Source: Deltaproteobacteria bacterium (GTDB lineage: Bacteria > Desulfobacterota > WTBG01 > JAGOGO01). From it: DNA of 41,380 nt. Location: assembly GCA_016935335.1 (NCBI GenBank), contig JAFGRE010000149.1, forward strand, positions 1-41,380, read 5' to 3'. The notes under the pieces were generated by a model that saw only the letters and a program-made list of their open reading frames with translations, was not told where the DNA came from and ran no database searches. A program made the translations under genes and the position numbers. This document shows positions 17,175 to 24,549 of the stretch, piece by piece (the stretch's first letter is position 1; each line of letters starts with the position of its first letter).

Positions 17175-17930
17175 TCAGTGCATCCAACTGCCGCCAGCCA
17201 CACAGATGGTTTGCCCGGTGATATACTCTCCTTCGTCGGACATGAGAAAAAGAGCCGTATTGGCAACATCCTCCGGCACCCCTTTCCGCGGATACGGGAT
17301 GCTTTTTTGCATTCGTTCGATCTCCTCCTCCGGGTAAAGGTGAGGGATGAATTCGTTAAAGATAAACCCCGGGGCAATAGTGTTGGCGGTGATATAATAA
17401 GGTGCTGCTTCCTTGGCGAGGCATCGGGTAAAAGCTATCAACCCGGCCTTAGCCGCAGCGTAGTGGGAATGTCCGAAATCAAGCCCCATAAACGCTGCGG
17501 TGGATGCAATGTTGACGATTCGGCCAAAATTCTGTTTCATCATAACGGGAAGTACGGCTCGGCAAGAGTAGAATGCGCCCCGGAGGCAGGTGTTAACCAC
17601 CACTTCCCACACCTCATCGCTCATTTCAACAATCTTGGCAGGCCGATTCGTTCCCGCGTTGTTGAAAAGAATATCGACGCGACCATAGGTTTCAACCGTT
17701 TTCCTTACCACTGTATCCACATCGTGCCGCCTCACCACGTCGCACTCCATTCCCAAGGCCTCAACTCCATATTCGTCACGAATGCTTTGGGCAACAAGCA
17801 TCGGTCGTTGAGGATGGACATCAGTAATGACTACCGTGCCCCCTTCTCGTGCAATAGCGCGGGCGGTTGCTTGACCTATTCCCGCTCCTGCTGCCGCAGT
17901 GAGGATCGCGACGCGGCTTTCAAGTTTCAT
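17175..17930 (-). CDS. Short-chain dehydrogenase/reductase
   Basis: A 251-residue classical SDR. The start at ATG 17930 is chosen because of a perfect GAAGGAG site 8 bases upstream; the frame extends further but without support. The cofactor loop AAAGAGIG (residues 12-19) is a variant of TGxxxGIG, with alanines replacing the usual Thr-Gly. The catalytic set is intact: S143, Y157, K161, with NNAG at 90-93. The C-terminus ends with YITGQTICVAGG, also typical. D37 (ITDVH) suggests NAD rather than NADP. The substrate is unknown; 3-oxoacyl-ACP reductase-like or a sugar/alcohol dehydrogenase are both possible. It precedes the beta-CASP gene on the same strand. Confidence 0.9.
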   Translation of the reverse strand: MKLESRVAILTAAAGAGIGQATARAIAREGGTVVITDVHPQRPMLVAQSIRDEYGVEALGMECDVVRRHDVDTVVRKTVETYGRVDILFNNAGTNRPAKIVEMSDEVWEVVVNTCLRGAFYSCRAVLPVMMKQNFGRIVNIASTAAFMGLDFGHSHYAAAKAGLIAFTRCLAKEAAPYYITANTIAPGFIFNEFIPHLYPEEEIERMQKSIPYPRKGVPEDVANTALFLMSDEGEYITGQTICVAGGSWMH

Positions 17931-18137
17931 GGTACAATCTCCTTCACAAGCCAGATTTTCTGTCCGTTTTCCCCCGGCTGAATTATAGCAGGGTAACGGC
18001 CAAGGCGTGAGCATTCAATTATGCTTACGGGTAAAAAAAGCCAACGAGCAGCCGACAAGAAAAGACACTGCCAAACCGGAGAATCTTTTTATCGCATAGC
18101 AGCCGTCTTTTTTTCTCAACGCAGGAACGCCATACCC

Positions 18138-18338
18138 TTACCTGCTTTCCAAAATCGCACTCACAGTGCTTGACCCCCAGAATCTGGCCACCTTTATCAA
18201 TTGGAAAGTGTAGCAGTCGCCCAGGCTCTTTCCCTCTATGCTTTTGATCCCTTGAGTTTCCAGCAACTTAATCAAATGCGACCGTATTAACGGTTCGTGA
18301 GGGTGTACCTCACGTCGGGGTTTAGTGGGCGGTAACAT
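18138..18338 (-). CDS. Small uncharacterised protein, 66 residues
   Basis: I do not recognise this protein. The ATG at 18338 has a GGGGAG site 5 bases upstream and lies about 80 bp from a near-perfect sigma70 promoter, which makes the gene credible despite its size. The product is basic at the N-terminus (MLPPTKPRREVHPHEPLIR), followed by two likely helices separated by a glycine-rich turn, with no membrane segment. The composition could suit a nucleic-acid or protein interaction role, but this is only a guess. The neighbouring riboswitch unit is transcribed divergently. Confidence 0.55.
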   Translation of the reverse strand: MLPPTKPRREVHPHEPLIRSHLIKLLETQGIKSIEGKSLGDCYTFQLIKVARFWGSSTVSAILESR

Positions 18339-18424
18339 GTATTCTCCCCTATCATGCGTTATTCCCAATTGCGACCCCCTTTGTCTCATGTACGCAACAC
18401 CCCCTCATCCAATCTGCACAAATT

Positions 18425-18453
18425 ATTATAGCACAATATTTAGTATAAGTCAA
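18425..18453 (-). promoter_or_regulatory. Strong sigma70 promoter of the 66-residue gene
   Basis: On the minus strand: TTGACT (complement of 18448-18453), a 17-base spacer and TATAAT (complement of 18425-18430). This is a 5/6 -35, a perfect -10 and ideal spacing, and the only such pair upstream of the small gene. Confidence 0.65.
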
Positions 18454-18593
18454 ATACCAGACGACTGTATTTTGTGTGTCAAATAAACCGATCTCTTATT
18501 TTTGATTATTCCGCTCTCTGTTTTGGAGCTGATGGGGGAAAAGGGTGACTGAGACCTGAGCGGGATATTTTTGCATTCCAAAAGGCCATCCAG

Positions 18594-18617
18594 GTTTTTT
18601 TGGATGTTTTTTTGGAT
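18594..18617. repeat. Perfect 12-bp tandem duplication next to the riboswitch promoter
   Basis: GTTTTTTTGGAT occurs twice without interruption (18594-18605 and 18606-18617) and ends at the first base of the -35 box. The preceding CATCC can pair with GGATG of the repeat, so the segment could also act as a weak hairpin/T-tract terminator insulating the promoter. Confidence 0.6.
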
Positions 18618-18645
18618 TGACGAGGCAGTGTTTTTGTTTTATCCT
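18617..18645 (+). promoter_or_regulatory. Sigma70 promoter of the riboswitch transcript
   Basis: TTGACG (18617-18622), a 17-base spacer and TATCCT (18640-18645). The predicted start near 18652 falls just where the aptamer begins, which supports both calls. Confidence 0.65.
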
Positions 18646-18651
18646 TTTCCA

Positions 18652-18740
18652 AAAGGAAAAAGGCAAATTCGTCGAAAGGCGGAGACGCAAAGCCACGGGT
18701 CTAAAGCCGAAGGGCCATGATTGCCGGGTTGCCGTCCATA
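18652..18740 (+). ncRNA. GEMM-I cyclic-dinucleotide (c-di-GMP-I type) riboswitch aptamer
   Basis: The conserved core GACGCAAAGCCACGGGTCT is at 18684-18702, followed by the second arm ending GCCGGGTTGCC at 18723-18733. The P2 stem TTCGTC/GGCGGA closes on a GAAA tetraloop, as in GEMM aptamers. The 5' strand AAAGGCAAA precedes P2 as expected. Hand alignment to the Vibrio Vc2 aptamer puts a G at the position called G20, which favours c-di-GMP over the 3',3'-cGAMP-sensing variant, but this depends on an ungapped alignment. It lies between its own promoter and a terminator, upstream of a FliL-like gene. Confidence 0.9.
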
Positions 18741-18752
18741 TTCGTCCACATG

Positions 18753-18790
18753 CGCCTTGAGGTGAGACTGCCTGAAGGCGTTTTTTTTTT
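18753..18790 (+). terminator. Intrinsic terminator forming the riboswitch expression platform
   Basis: CGCCTTGAGG and CCTGAAGGCG form a 10-bp stem with one G-G mismatch around an 8-base loop, followed by ten T residues. It starts about 12 bases after the aptamer and ends 44 bases before the FliL-like ATG, so the riboswitch most likely acts by transcription attenuation. Whether ligand turns the gene on or off cannot be decided by eye. Confidence 0.85.
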
Positions 18791-18834
18791 CAAAATCATC
18801 AACGGATTAAGCCACAGCCGGTAGGCAAAACGTT

Positions 18835-19245
18835 ATGAAAAAAGATTATGTTTCCGTCTGGTTGATCAGTTTTACAATTATTCTAATACTTCTCTGCCTC
18901 TCCCTTTCATTTTACTATCGGGATGACTTCAGGCTCTCCACTTTGTCGGTAAAAAAATTCCGTGGTCAGATACAATGCAGTGTCTATGCTAATGCCACTG
19001 AAAAAAGCTGCATGTCTCTATCGCTGTCGATACCTTGTAGCAGCAAGGAGCAGTATAATGACCTTAACAACAAATTGCCTCGGTTACGGCATGAATTGCT
19101 GTTATCTCTGAGTAGGCCTGAAGTTAACGAGATCATGAGGAAAGGAAAACTGGAGGAGGCGAAGAAGCATCTTATTCAAACCATTAATCAGGTTGCAAAG
19201 GAGCCAGTGGAAGATCTCTATTTCGATTCGTTCTCCTTGTTTTGA
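18835..19245 (+). CDS. Orphan FliL-domain-like membrane protein under riboswitch control
   Basis: A 136-residue protein with one N-terminal membrane segment (about residues 8-28) and an extracytoplasmic domain. The C-terminal half follows the FliL pattern: LPRLRHELLLSLSRPEVNEI, a GKLEEAKKHLIQTIN helix and the terminal VEDLYFDSFSLF strand. FliL proteins are stomatin-like and stabilise the flagellar stator. No flagellar gene lies nearby. C48, C59 and C68 in the periplasmic part are unusual and could form a disulfide. The ribosome binding site is weak. FliL identity is from fold-level pattern only and should be checked; another small membrane-anchored domain is possible. Confidence 0.75.
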   Translation: MKKDYVSVWLISFTIILILLCLSLSFYYRDDFRLSTLSVKKFRGQIQCSVYANATEKSCMSLSLSIPCSSKEQYNDLNNKLPRLRHELLLSLSRPEVNEIMRKGKLEEAKKHLIQTINQVAKEPVEDLYFDSFSLF

Positions 19246-19563
19246 CAAGATGGATACTGACTCTGGTGGACACCTGTGACAGGTGACTATTTGGCGCGGA
19301 ATGTGATGGAAGAGTCGCTTGCGCTCTCGGCCCACGGCGCGAACGGTATTGCCGAACAACCTTCCGTTGTCTCTCGTGTGGTGGCGACGAACCGTCAAAT
19401 CAAGAACCAAGGCGATCATTGTCTTGTGGGATTTGCAGGGGATTTCAATGGTGCCCATGCCGGGTGAGGGACGATTTCTATTGACAAACCGCTGACATTG
19501 ATGTTTTCTAAAAAGCATATAGGAGATTACACGCAGACGGTGGAAGGGGTAGTGGTAATTTTG
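19246..19563 (+). other. Long 3' region of the FliL-like transcript, no recognised gene
   Basis: About 320 bp between the FliL-like stop and its terminator. It begins with the palindrome CACCTG-TGA-CAGGTG at 19271-19285. A GTG-initiated frame (19276-19467, 63 codons) and a longer antisense frame exist, but neither resembles a known protein nor has a good ribosome binding site. It could be a decayed gene or an RNA element; I cannot tell which. Confidence 0.4.
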
Positions 19564-19600
19564 GCCGCAAGGTGAAGATGATAAACCGTGCGGCTTTTTT
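19564..19600 (+). terminator. Intrinsic terminator after the FliL-like unit
   Basis: GCCGCA (19564-19569) pairs with TGCGGC (19589-19594) across a 19-base loop and is followed by six T residues. It would end the riboswitch transcript. Confidence 0.6.
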
Positions 19601-19832
19601 ATTGCGGGGGTTCTTCCGATATGAGCTTATCGTTAGAGGGAAAAAAATCTGAGAGCTCATAGCCAGCCTAAACTGAGCGGATTGAAAAGCGTTCGCAATT
19701 GAGGCATCTAGATCCCACGTTTAACCAGCCTTCTCTTCATGCAATAATGTTAAAGGACTGGAACGCAGTCACGTCCGCTGTTTTCGCAGAAACATTATCG
19801 CGGAAGAGAGCAACCCACAAAAGGAGGCTAGA

Positions 19833-20102
19833 ATGCAAGGGAATAAATTGTATGTAGGCAATCTTAATTATGCCGTAACATCCGAGCAGTTGCAGATACT
19901 GTTTTCCAAGTTCGGGGAAGTGAAGAACGCTAATGTAATCGAGTACAAAGGTTTTGGTTTCGTGGAGATGTCTAACCCTGCAGAGGCTGACAAAGCCAAG
20001 GATGCGCTGGACGGTACCGAATATGAAGGCCGCACCATCAGAGTTGCTGAAGCTCGTCCCCCGAAAAGCAGCCAACGAGGCGGTGGATATCGAAGATATT
20101 AA
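19833..20102 (+). CDS. Small RRM-type RNA-binding protein
   Basis: An 89-residue single RNA-recognition-motif protein of the bacterial/cyanobacterial Rbp type. RNP2 is LYVGNL (about residues 6-11) and RNP1 is KGFGFVEM (about 39-46), with aromatic residues in the expected RNA-contact positions. The glycine/arginine-rich tail (SSQRGGGYRRY) is typical. An AAAAGGAGG site lies 5 bases before the ATG. These proteins are often induced by cold or stress and bind single-stranded RNA, but no target is evident here. The preceding 19601-19832 shows no gene; a 7-bp inverted repeat ATGAGCT/AGCTCAT (19621-19660) lies within it. Confidence 0.95.
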   Translation: MQGNKLYVGNLNYAVTSEQLQILFSKFGEVKNANVIEYKGFGFVEMSNPAEADKAKDALDGTEYEGRTIRVAEARPPKSSQRGGGYRRY

Positions 20103-20224
20103 GAACCATTGATGCAGATGTACTTCGTATCGTTGGGTGGTGCAGTGTGAAGATTCCTCTATGACAGCAAAGGCAGAACCTTTCCGTCCCCACCCCAGTG
20201 GTCCCCACGTAAAAGGAGATAAAA

Positions 20225-20653
20225 ATGGTACAGGCAAAAAGCGGCGACACCGTAAGGGTTCATTACACCGGGAAATATGATGACGGTACCGTGTTTGATA
20301 CTTCCACCGGAAACGAACCGCTGCAGTTTACCATCGGCGAAGGTGAGATAATCAAGGGATTTGAACAGGCGATCGTCGGTATGGACGTGGGTGAATTGAA
20401 AAGCACGACGATTGTGGCGGGAGAAGCATACGGCTCTTATCACCAGGAATTGATTGTCGTTGTTGATCGCGGAGAACTTCCGTCGTATTTGAACCTTGAA
20501 GTTGGCCAGCGTTTGCAGCTGACCCCGGAAGAAGGGAGGATGATCGTGATGACCGTCACTGAAATCACTGAGGCGAGTGTGACCTTAGACGGGAATCATC
20601 CCTTGGCCGGGAAAGACCTGACGTTTGATATCGAGCTGGTGGAGGTCCTATAG
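20225..20653 (+). CDS. FKBP-type peptidyl-prolyl isomerase, SlyD-like
   Basis: A 142-residue SlyD-type FKBP: split FKBP domain with VRVHYTGKYDDGTVFDTS and FTIGEGEIIKGFEQAIVGM, then an inserted chaperone flap (about residues 70-120), then the closing strand DLTFDIELVEVL. It lacks the histidine-rich metal tail of E. coli SlyD. It assists cytoplasmic protein folding by proline isomerisation. An AAAAGGAG site lies 6 bases upstream of the ATG. It sits between the RRM gene and decayed small heat-shock genes, suggesting a stress-related island. Its 3' end is only 80 bp from the first pseudogene. Confidence 0.95.
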   Translation: MVQAKSGDTVRVHYTGKYDDGTVFDTSTGNEPLQFTIGEGEIIKGFEQAIVGMDVGELKSTTIVAGEAYGSYHQELIVVVDRGELPSYLNLEVGQRLQLTPEEGRMIVMTVTEITEASVTLDGNHPLAGKDLTFDIELVEVL

Positions 20654-20732
20654 CGGTGTCCCTGCACTGCTTATATTACGCGCGCATATTCCACGCTTAC
20701 GGTTAGTGTGCACCTGTTGGTCGTACCGGTTA

Positions 20733-20980
20733 TCAAGTTTCTTCGGTCCGCAGCTCAGGCGCGGTCATATCGCCGATCAGGGTAAGAACATCGTTCATCA
20801 GATCAATCCTGAGGTCCGTCGCCTTCACCCCGGGCATATCCGCGAGGACTGTAATTTCTTTGCCGGTTTGAAAGATATCGACCAACGGAGTAAAGACCAG
20901 TGCTGGCTTGGTTTGCTCAACCGGAGTGGCTATCTTCGGGTTTTGTTTTACCTGGATATCTTTACCTGGATTTCAGCCAT
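20733..20980 (-). pseudogene. Decayed small heat-shock protein Hsp20, second copy
   Basis: Starting from the ATG at 20980 the frame reads MAEIQVKISR then stops. In the next frame it continues as an Hsp20 (ALVFTPLVDIFQTGKEITVL, then ADMPGVKATDLRIDLMNDVL) to a stop at 20733. The break is a 14-bp tandem duplication: TTTACCTGGAT occurs at 20947-20957 and again at 20961-20971. Removing one unit restores MAEIQVKQNPKIATPVEQ, the usual Hsp20 N-terminus. The C-terminal half of the alpha-crystallin domain is missing. Two independent lesions make this a pseudogene, not a sequencing slip alone. Confidence 0.8.
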
Positions 20981-20994
20981 GATAGATCCCACCC

Positions 20995-21482
20995 TTACAT
21001 CATAATATAACATTGTTTTTCACAAGCCTTTATCGCAATTTGTTTTGGTTTGGTGGCCTCGGCCCTGGGCAATATTACGGTGAGCAAATCAGCGGCGCAC
21101 CATGCCTCTATCTTTTAAGCATCAATGGCAATCGGCAGCTTGATGGCGTAGCGAAAGGCTCCCCACACTCGTTCCCGACGATGGTACCTTACTTCTCATT
21201 TTCCGGAGCGATCTTTCGCTCCCCGGAAATCAACAAGGTGTTGCGGGTCAACGAGATATCGATGTCCTTGGCGTTGATGCCGGGAAGTTCAGCACGCAGG
21301 TGAAAATTGTCGTTGTCCTCCGTAATGTTGGTGAGCGGGAAAACCCCGGTGGGAGGTTCCCACTTCGGGACCGCGTTCAGGTCTTCAAGCATGCGCACTA
21401 ATTCCCGGCGGATACGGTCAATCCCATCGAAAGGGCTTCGCCATGCATATCGAGGCGTTCCATAATATGTCCTGATTTTCAT
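20995..21482 (-). pseudogene. Decayed small heat-shock protein Hsp20, first copy
   Basis: From ATG 21482 (AGGAGG site 9 bases upstream) the frame encodes an Hsp20 N-terminal half: VFPLTNITEDNDNFHLRAEL, PGINAKDIDISL and LLISGERK. It stops at 21189. The protein continues in another frame as RYHRRERVWGAFRYAIKLPI, meets an in-frame TAA after IDA, then continues LTVILPRAEATKPKQIAIKA to a stop at 20995. One frameshift and one nonsense codon therefore separate three recognisable parts of a roughly 145-residue protein. It lies 15 bp upstream of the second copy, so the pair was once an operon. Confidence 0.82.
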
Positions 21483-21488
21483 CGCCAA

Positions 21489-22074
21489 TACCTCCTCTTG
21501 TTATCATTGGCGGCGTGCATGTCATAGCAAACAACGCTCGCCCGCACTTGGATTGGTGCCGGACCAGGGGGACATAGCGATGTTAAAGCGCGGCAAGGAT
21601 CAGCCGGAACTGCTTGCCTTCATTGTTGAATTGAGTGAAGCTTTGATCAGGCGATAAAGGGGTTTGCCGTCTGTATGTTTTTTGTTGTTCATCGAAGGTT
21701 TCAAAAGAATACGGAAAAAGGATCAAAAAATTTAGCTCCATAGAAACCGAAAAGCCTATGGAGAACCCGTGGTATTTCACCGTTGGTTGTCTGACAGAAT
21801 TACTGTGGTCCGGATTTCCGGGCTCCCGTTTGGCATTAAGTCTGTGGCCGATGCTCTTTTTGATGCTCCGGGAGAACAAGACCTTGCAGATCGCAGCGAA
21901 GGCGCTACGGGTTTTCTTTTCTCCCTCTTAAATTCCTTTGTGGACCTCCTTAATATGAAGGCGAATAGACAAGAAGCCGGTGACGCGGCCGACGAAGAAG
22001 GGGCGGCGGGGTAACATAAATCAGCGCTCAAGGAAGAACTGGCGGCATAAAATTTCACTCTTTTTTGACTTTGT
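21489..22074. other. Intergenic stretch, unresolved
   Basis: About 590 bp. Short plus-strand frames exist (21581-21658; 21758-21934; 21769-22014) with leucine-rich helical stretches such as LLAFIVELSEALIRR and LLNSFVDLLNM, but none has a recognisable family or a good start. It could be another decayed gene. No RNA element or mobile-element end was seen. Confidence 0.35.
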
Positions 22075-22092
22075 ATGATAGATATAGATATT

Positions 22093-22440
22093 ATGTTTCG
22101 GGGACCGCGGTCTTTCCTGTTGCCCTGTTTGTGCCTGGGGATGCTCCTTGTGGGGTGTCACGGTGCTGGTGGGCCCGATGAGGATGAGTCCACCTTCATT
22201 GAGGGAAGGCTTTATCTGGTTGGCAATGAGCCATTTGCTGAGTTGGCTCTTGAGACCAGGGATGGCAAGGTTTATACATTGAGGGGAGATACGGTACCGG
22301 GGTTGCGGCGTCTGCAAGGTCAAGGTGTGAGGCTTGAAGGAAAAGTCATTACCGACCAACGATTTCGTTATTCTTCAGCCGGGTTCCTTGTTTACGAATA
22401 TCACCCCATAAGCGCGAATCGGAGTGACGATGAAACGTAG
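22093..22440 (+). CDS. Small predicted lipoprotein, possibly OB-fold
   Basis: A 115-residue exported protein. The ATG at 22093 gives a compact lipoprotein signal (MFRGPRSFLLPCLCLGMLLV then GC), so Cys22 is the likely acylated residue; an ATG at 22075 adds six residues. The mature part (EGRLYLVGNEPFAELALET, RLEGKVI) is beta-rich and resembles small OB-fold-like periplasmic proteins, but I cannot name a family. No clear ribosome binding site. Its last 11 bases overlap the start of the metalloprotease gene, so the two are probably coupled and exported together. Confidence 0.7.
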   Translation: MFRGPRSFLLPCLCLGMLLVGCHGAGGPDEDESTFIEGRLYLVGNEPFAELALETRDGKVYTLRGDTVPGLRRLQGQGVRLEGKVITDQRFRYSSAGFLVYEYHPISANRSDDET

Positions 22441-24511
22441 AATTGGCAGCATGATGCTTTTTGTCCTCGTTACCGGGGGGAGCATATTTATTCTGTGTTG
22501 CAAGGGGTATGCGGGAGATCCCTATTCCGTGGAGACGCCGGGAGTATGCGGAACGTATTTTTTCCATGAGAAAAAGCAGAAATTATACAAGCAGTACGGT
22601 GAGCCGACCAGAATTTCCTCGCAGATTTTAATGGATTCAGGAAGAGTGGATTCGCTTGGCTACCCTTTACGGGTAGTTGTGGGGCAACAGCAGGTGTTTT
22701 GGGCGTATAACTTCGAGACCGGACAGTATTATCAAATTCTTGCTACCCTCAAAAAAGTAGGGACTCACTGCTATGTATATGTGGAAAACGGATGGGTGAT
22801 ATCGGCAACGGCCATTAACAACGCGGCCAGTGAATTTGACACCACCATATATCCTACTGACACCGGTATATTCGGGACTGAGCCTGATGTTGACGGAGAT
22901 CACCGCGTGACGATTCTTCTCATGGATATACAGGACGGTTATCCGGGATCAGAGGGATGGACGGCAGGCTATTTCGATCCCACGAATGAATACTACGATG
23001 CCCACAGCAACCTCCGAGAAATGGTTTATATGGATATTTACCCCGGCGATCCGGTCACTAACCCAACGATGTTTTACGGCAATTTGGCTCATGAATTTCA
23101 GCACATGATTCATTACTCCCGCGATCCGGATGAACACTCTTGGATAGATGAGGGATGCGCAACACTGGCGGAATTTCTCTGCGGCTACGGGCACAATAGC
23201 AACGTGCGATATTTTCTCGCTGCTCCGGATAACAGTTTGACCAGCTGGGCAGGAGCATTGTCTGACTACGGACAGGTCTATTTGTTTCTGTTCTATCTTT
23301 GGGAAAATTACGGAGGCAGCCCCTTTGTCACCCACCTTACCCAAAATCCCGACAATGGAACCGCTGGTATAACGTCATCCCTTGCGGCCAAAGGGTACTT
23401 CAGTGATTTTGACACGGTCTTTGCAGAATGGACCCTGGCCAATTACCTGGACGATCCCTCGATTGGGTCTGGGAAATACGGCTATAACGGTCTCGATATA
23501 ACAGCTATCAGTCCCGGCGGTATTTCCTTGTCTGATACGTGGCCTTCCTATCCTGTAACCAGCGTTGGGAACGTGAAATACCATGCAGCGGATTATATCC
23601 AGTTCGCTAACGGCGAGAGGGTCACGTTTGTTTTTGACGGAAATAATTACGATGAATTCCGGCTGTTTTTGGTTGAAATGACCTCTACGACCCAGGTGAC
23701 TGAAATGACTCTCGATCTCTCTAATGACGGCAGCACTGGTGCCTTTGCCGGTTATTCTTCATTGGTAATGGTTCCGGTCAGGATTGCCTCTTCGGGAGGG
23801 GGGGGGTATTCTTATGAGGCTTACGATGAAGGCCTGAATGGCAGCAGCAGTCCCTATTCCTATTACCTTCCCTACTTCACCCAAACAAGCGGGTACTGGA
23901 CAGGGGTGGCGCTTTCGAACAGCAATGCTGCCTCAGCGGCCACGGTTTCGGTAACGGTGTATAGCACTGATGGGATTGTGTCTGAGAAACAGGAAAAAAA
24001 TATAGATCCGCGAGGACAGGTTTGCTATGTGATAACTACCCAGTCAATTGAAGACGGCTGGATGCAGGTCGATTCCGATCAGCCCCTTACCGGCCTCTGC
24101 TTTGTCGGAAGCGGATCCGACGCCATGGCCGACATTCCCATGGTAGCGTCGGTAGCCACCACCCTGCACGTTCCGCACGTGGCCCAAACGGAGGATTTTG
24201 ATACCGTCTTCTATATCTGTAATCCCAATGCCGACAGTACGACCGTTACGCTTACCTACGTTCAAAAAGACGGCACGGCGGATACACCGCATGCCTATAC
24301 TATTCCTGCCCGGGGGATGAAAACGATCGAGCTTCTGTCTCTTCTTAACGGGGGAGAAGGAAACGGCGGAAAGGTTGAAATAACCGCCGATCCAGCGGGG
24401 GTCGCAGCCTTTGCTTTGTATAGCACCAAAATTAAGGAGGGAGGAAGCTGGGCGGGGATAAGCGCCATCGAGGTTGGCGATGGTGTCAGATCCACGACCA
24501 TCGTCCCTTGA
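22430..24511 (+). CDS. Secreted HExxH zinc metalloprotease, M30 (hyicolysin)-like
   Basis: A roughly 693-residue exported protein starting at ATG 22430, with GTG 22424 as an alternative. A signal peptide covers about residues 1-28. The catalytic motif is LAHEFQHMIHYSRD (HEFQH at about 221-225), followed by WIDEGCATLAEF, which supplies the downstream glutamate seen in M30-type peptidases. A DVDGDHRVTILLMD segment (about 153-166) could bind calcium. The C-terminal 200 residues contain two similar beta-sandwich repeats, each beginning with an aromatic/His-P-x-x-x-Q-T pattern (YLPYFTQTSGYWT and HVPHVAQTEDFDT). The repeats may anchor the enzyme to a surface or substrate. A 9-G run lies at 23798-23806. 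The substrate is unknown. Confidence 0.82.
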   Translation: MKRRIGSMMLFVLVTGGSIFILCCKGYAGDPYSVETPGVCGTYFFHEKKQKLYKQYGEPTRISSQILMDSGRVDSLGYPLRVVVGQQQVFWAYNFETGQYYQILATLKKVGTHCYVYVENGWVISATAINNAASEFDTTIYPTDTGIFGTEPDVDGDHRVTILLMDIQDGYPGSEGWTAGYFDPTNEYYDAHSNLREMVYMDIYPGDPVTNPTMFYGNLAHEFQHMIHYSRDPDEHSWIDEGCATLAEFLCGYGHNSNVRYFLAAPDNSLTSWAGALSDYGQVYLFLFYLWENYGGSPFVTHLTQNPDNGTAGITSSLAAKGYFSDFDTVFAEWTLANYLDDPSIGSGKYGYNGLDITAISPGGISLSDTWPSYPVTSVGNVKYHAADYIQFANGERVTFVFDGNNYDEFRLFLVEMTSTTQVTEMTLDLSNDGSTGAFAGYSSLVMVPVRIASSGGGGYSYEAYDEGLNGSSSPYSYYLPYFTQTSGYWTGVALSNSNAASAATVSVTVYSTDGIVSEKQEKNIDPRGQVCYVITTQSIEDGWMQVDSDQPLTGLCFVGSGSDAMADIPMVASVATTLHVPHVAQTEDFDTVFYICNPNADSTTVTLTYVQKDGTADTPHAYTIPARGMKTIELLSLLNGGEGNGGKVEITADPAGVAAFALYSTKIKEGGSWAGISAIEVGDGVRSTTIVP

Positions 24512-24549
24512 CGAAAAACGGATCAGTTTTTGGGGACTGGTGCCAAAGA

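Noticed and set aside
19102-19518. A 138-codon minus-strand frame across the end of the FliL-like gene
   Set aside because: It overlaps the FliL domain antisense, its product is Arg/His-rich without known motifs, and no promoter or ribosome site supports it.
19621-19660. Inverted repeat ATGAGCT/AGCTCAT before the RRM gene
   Set aside because: Arms are short and 26 bases apart with no promoter or T-tract nearby, so chance is the simpler explanation.
20625-21303. Two plus-strand frames after the FKBP gene
   Set aside because: The region is explained by two decayed Hsp20 genes on the opposite strand.
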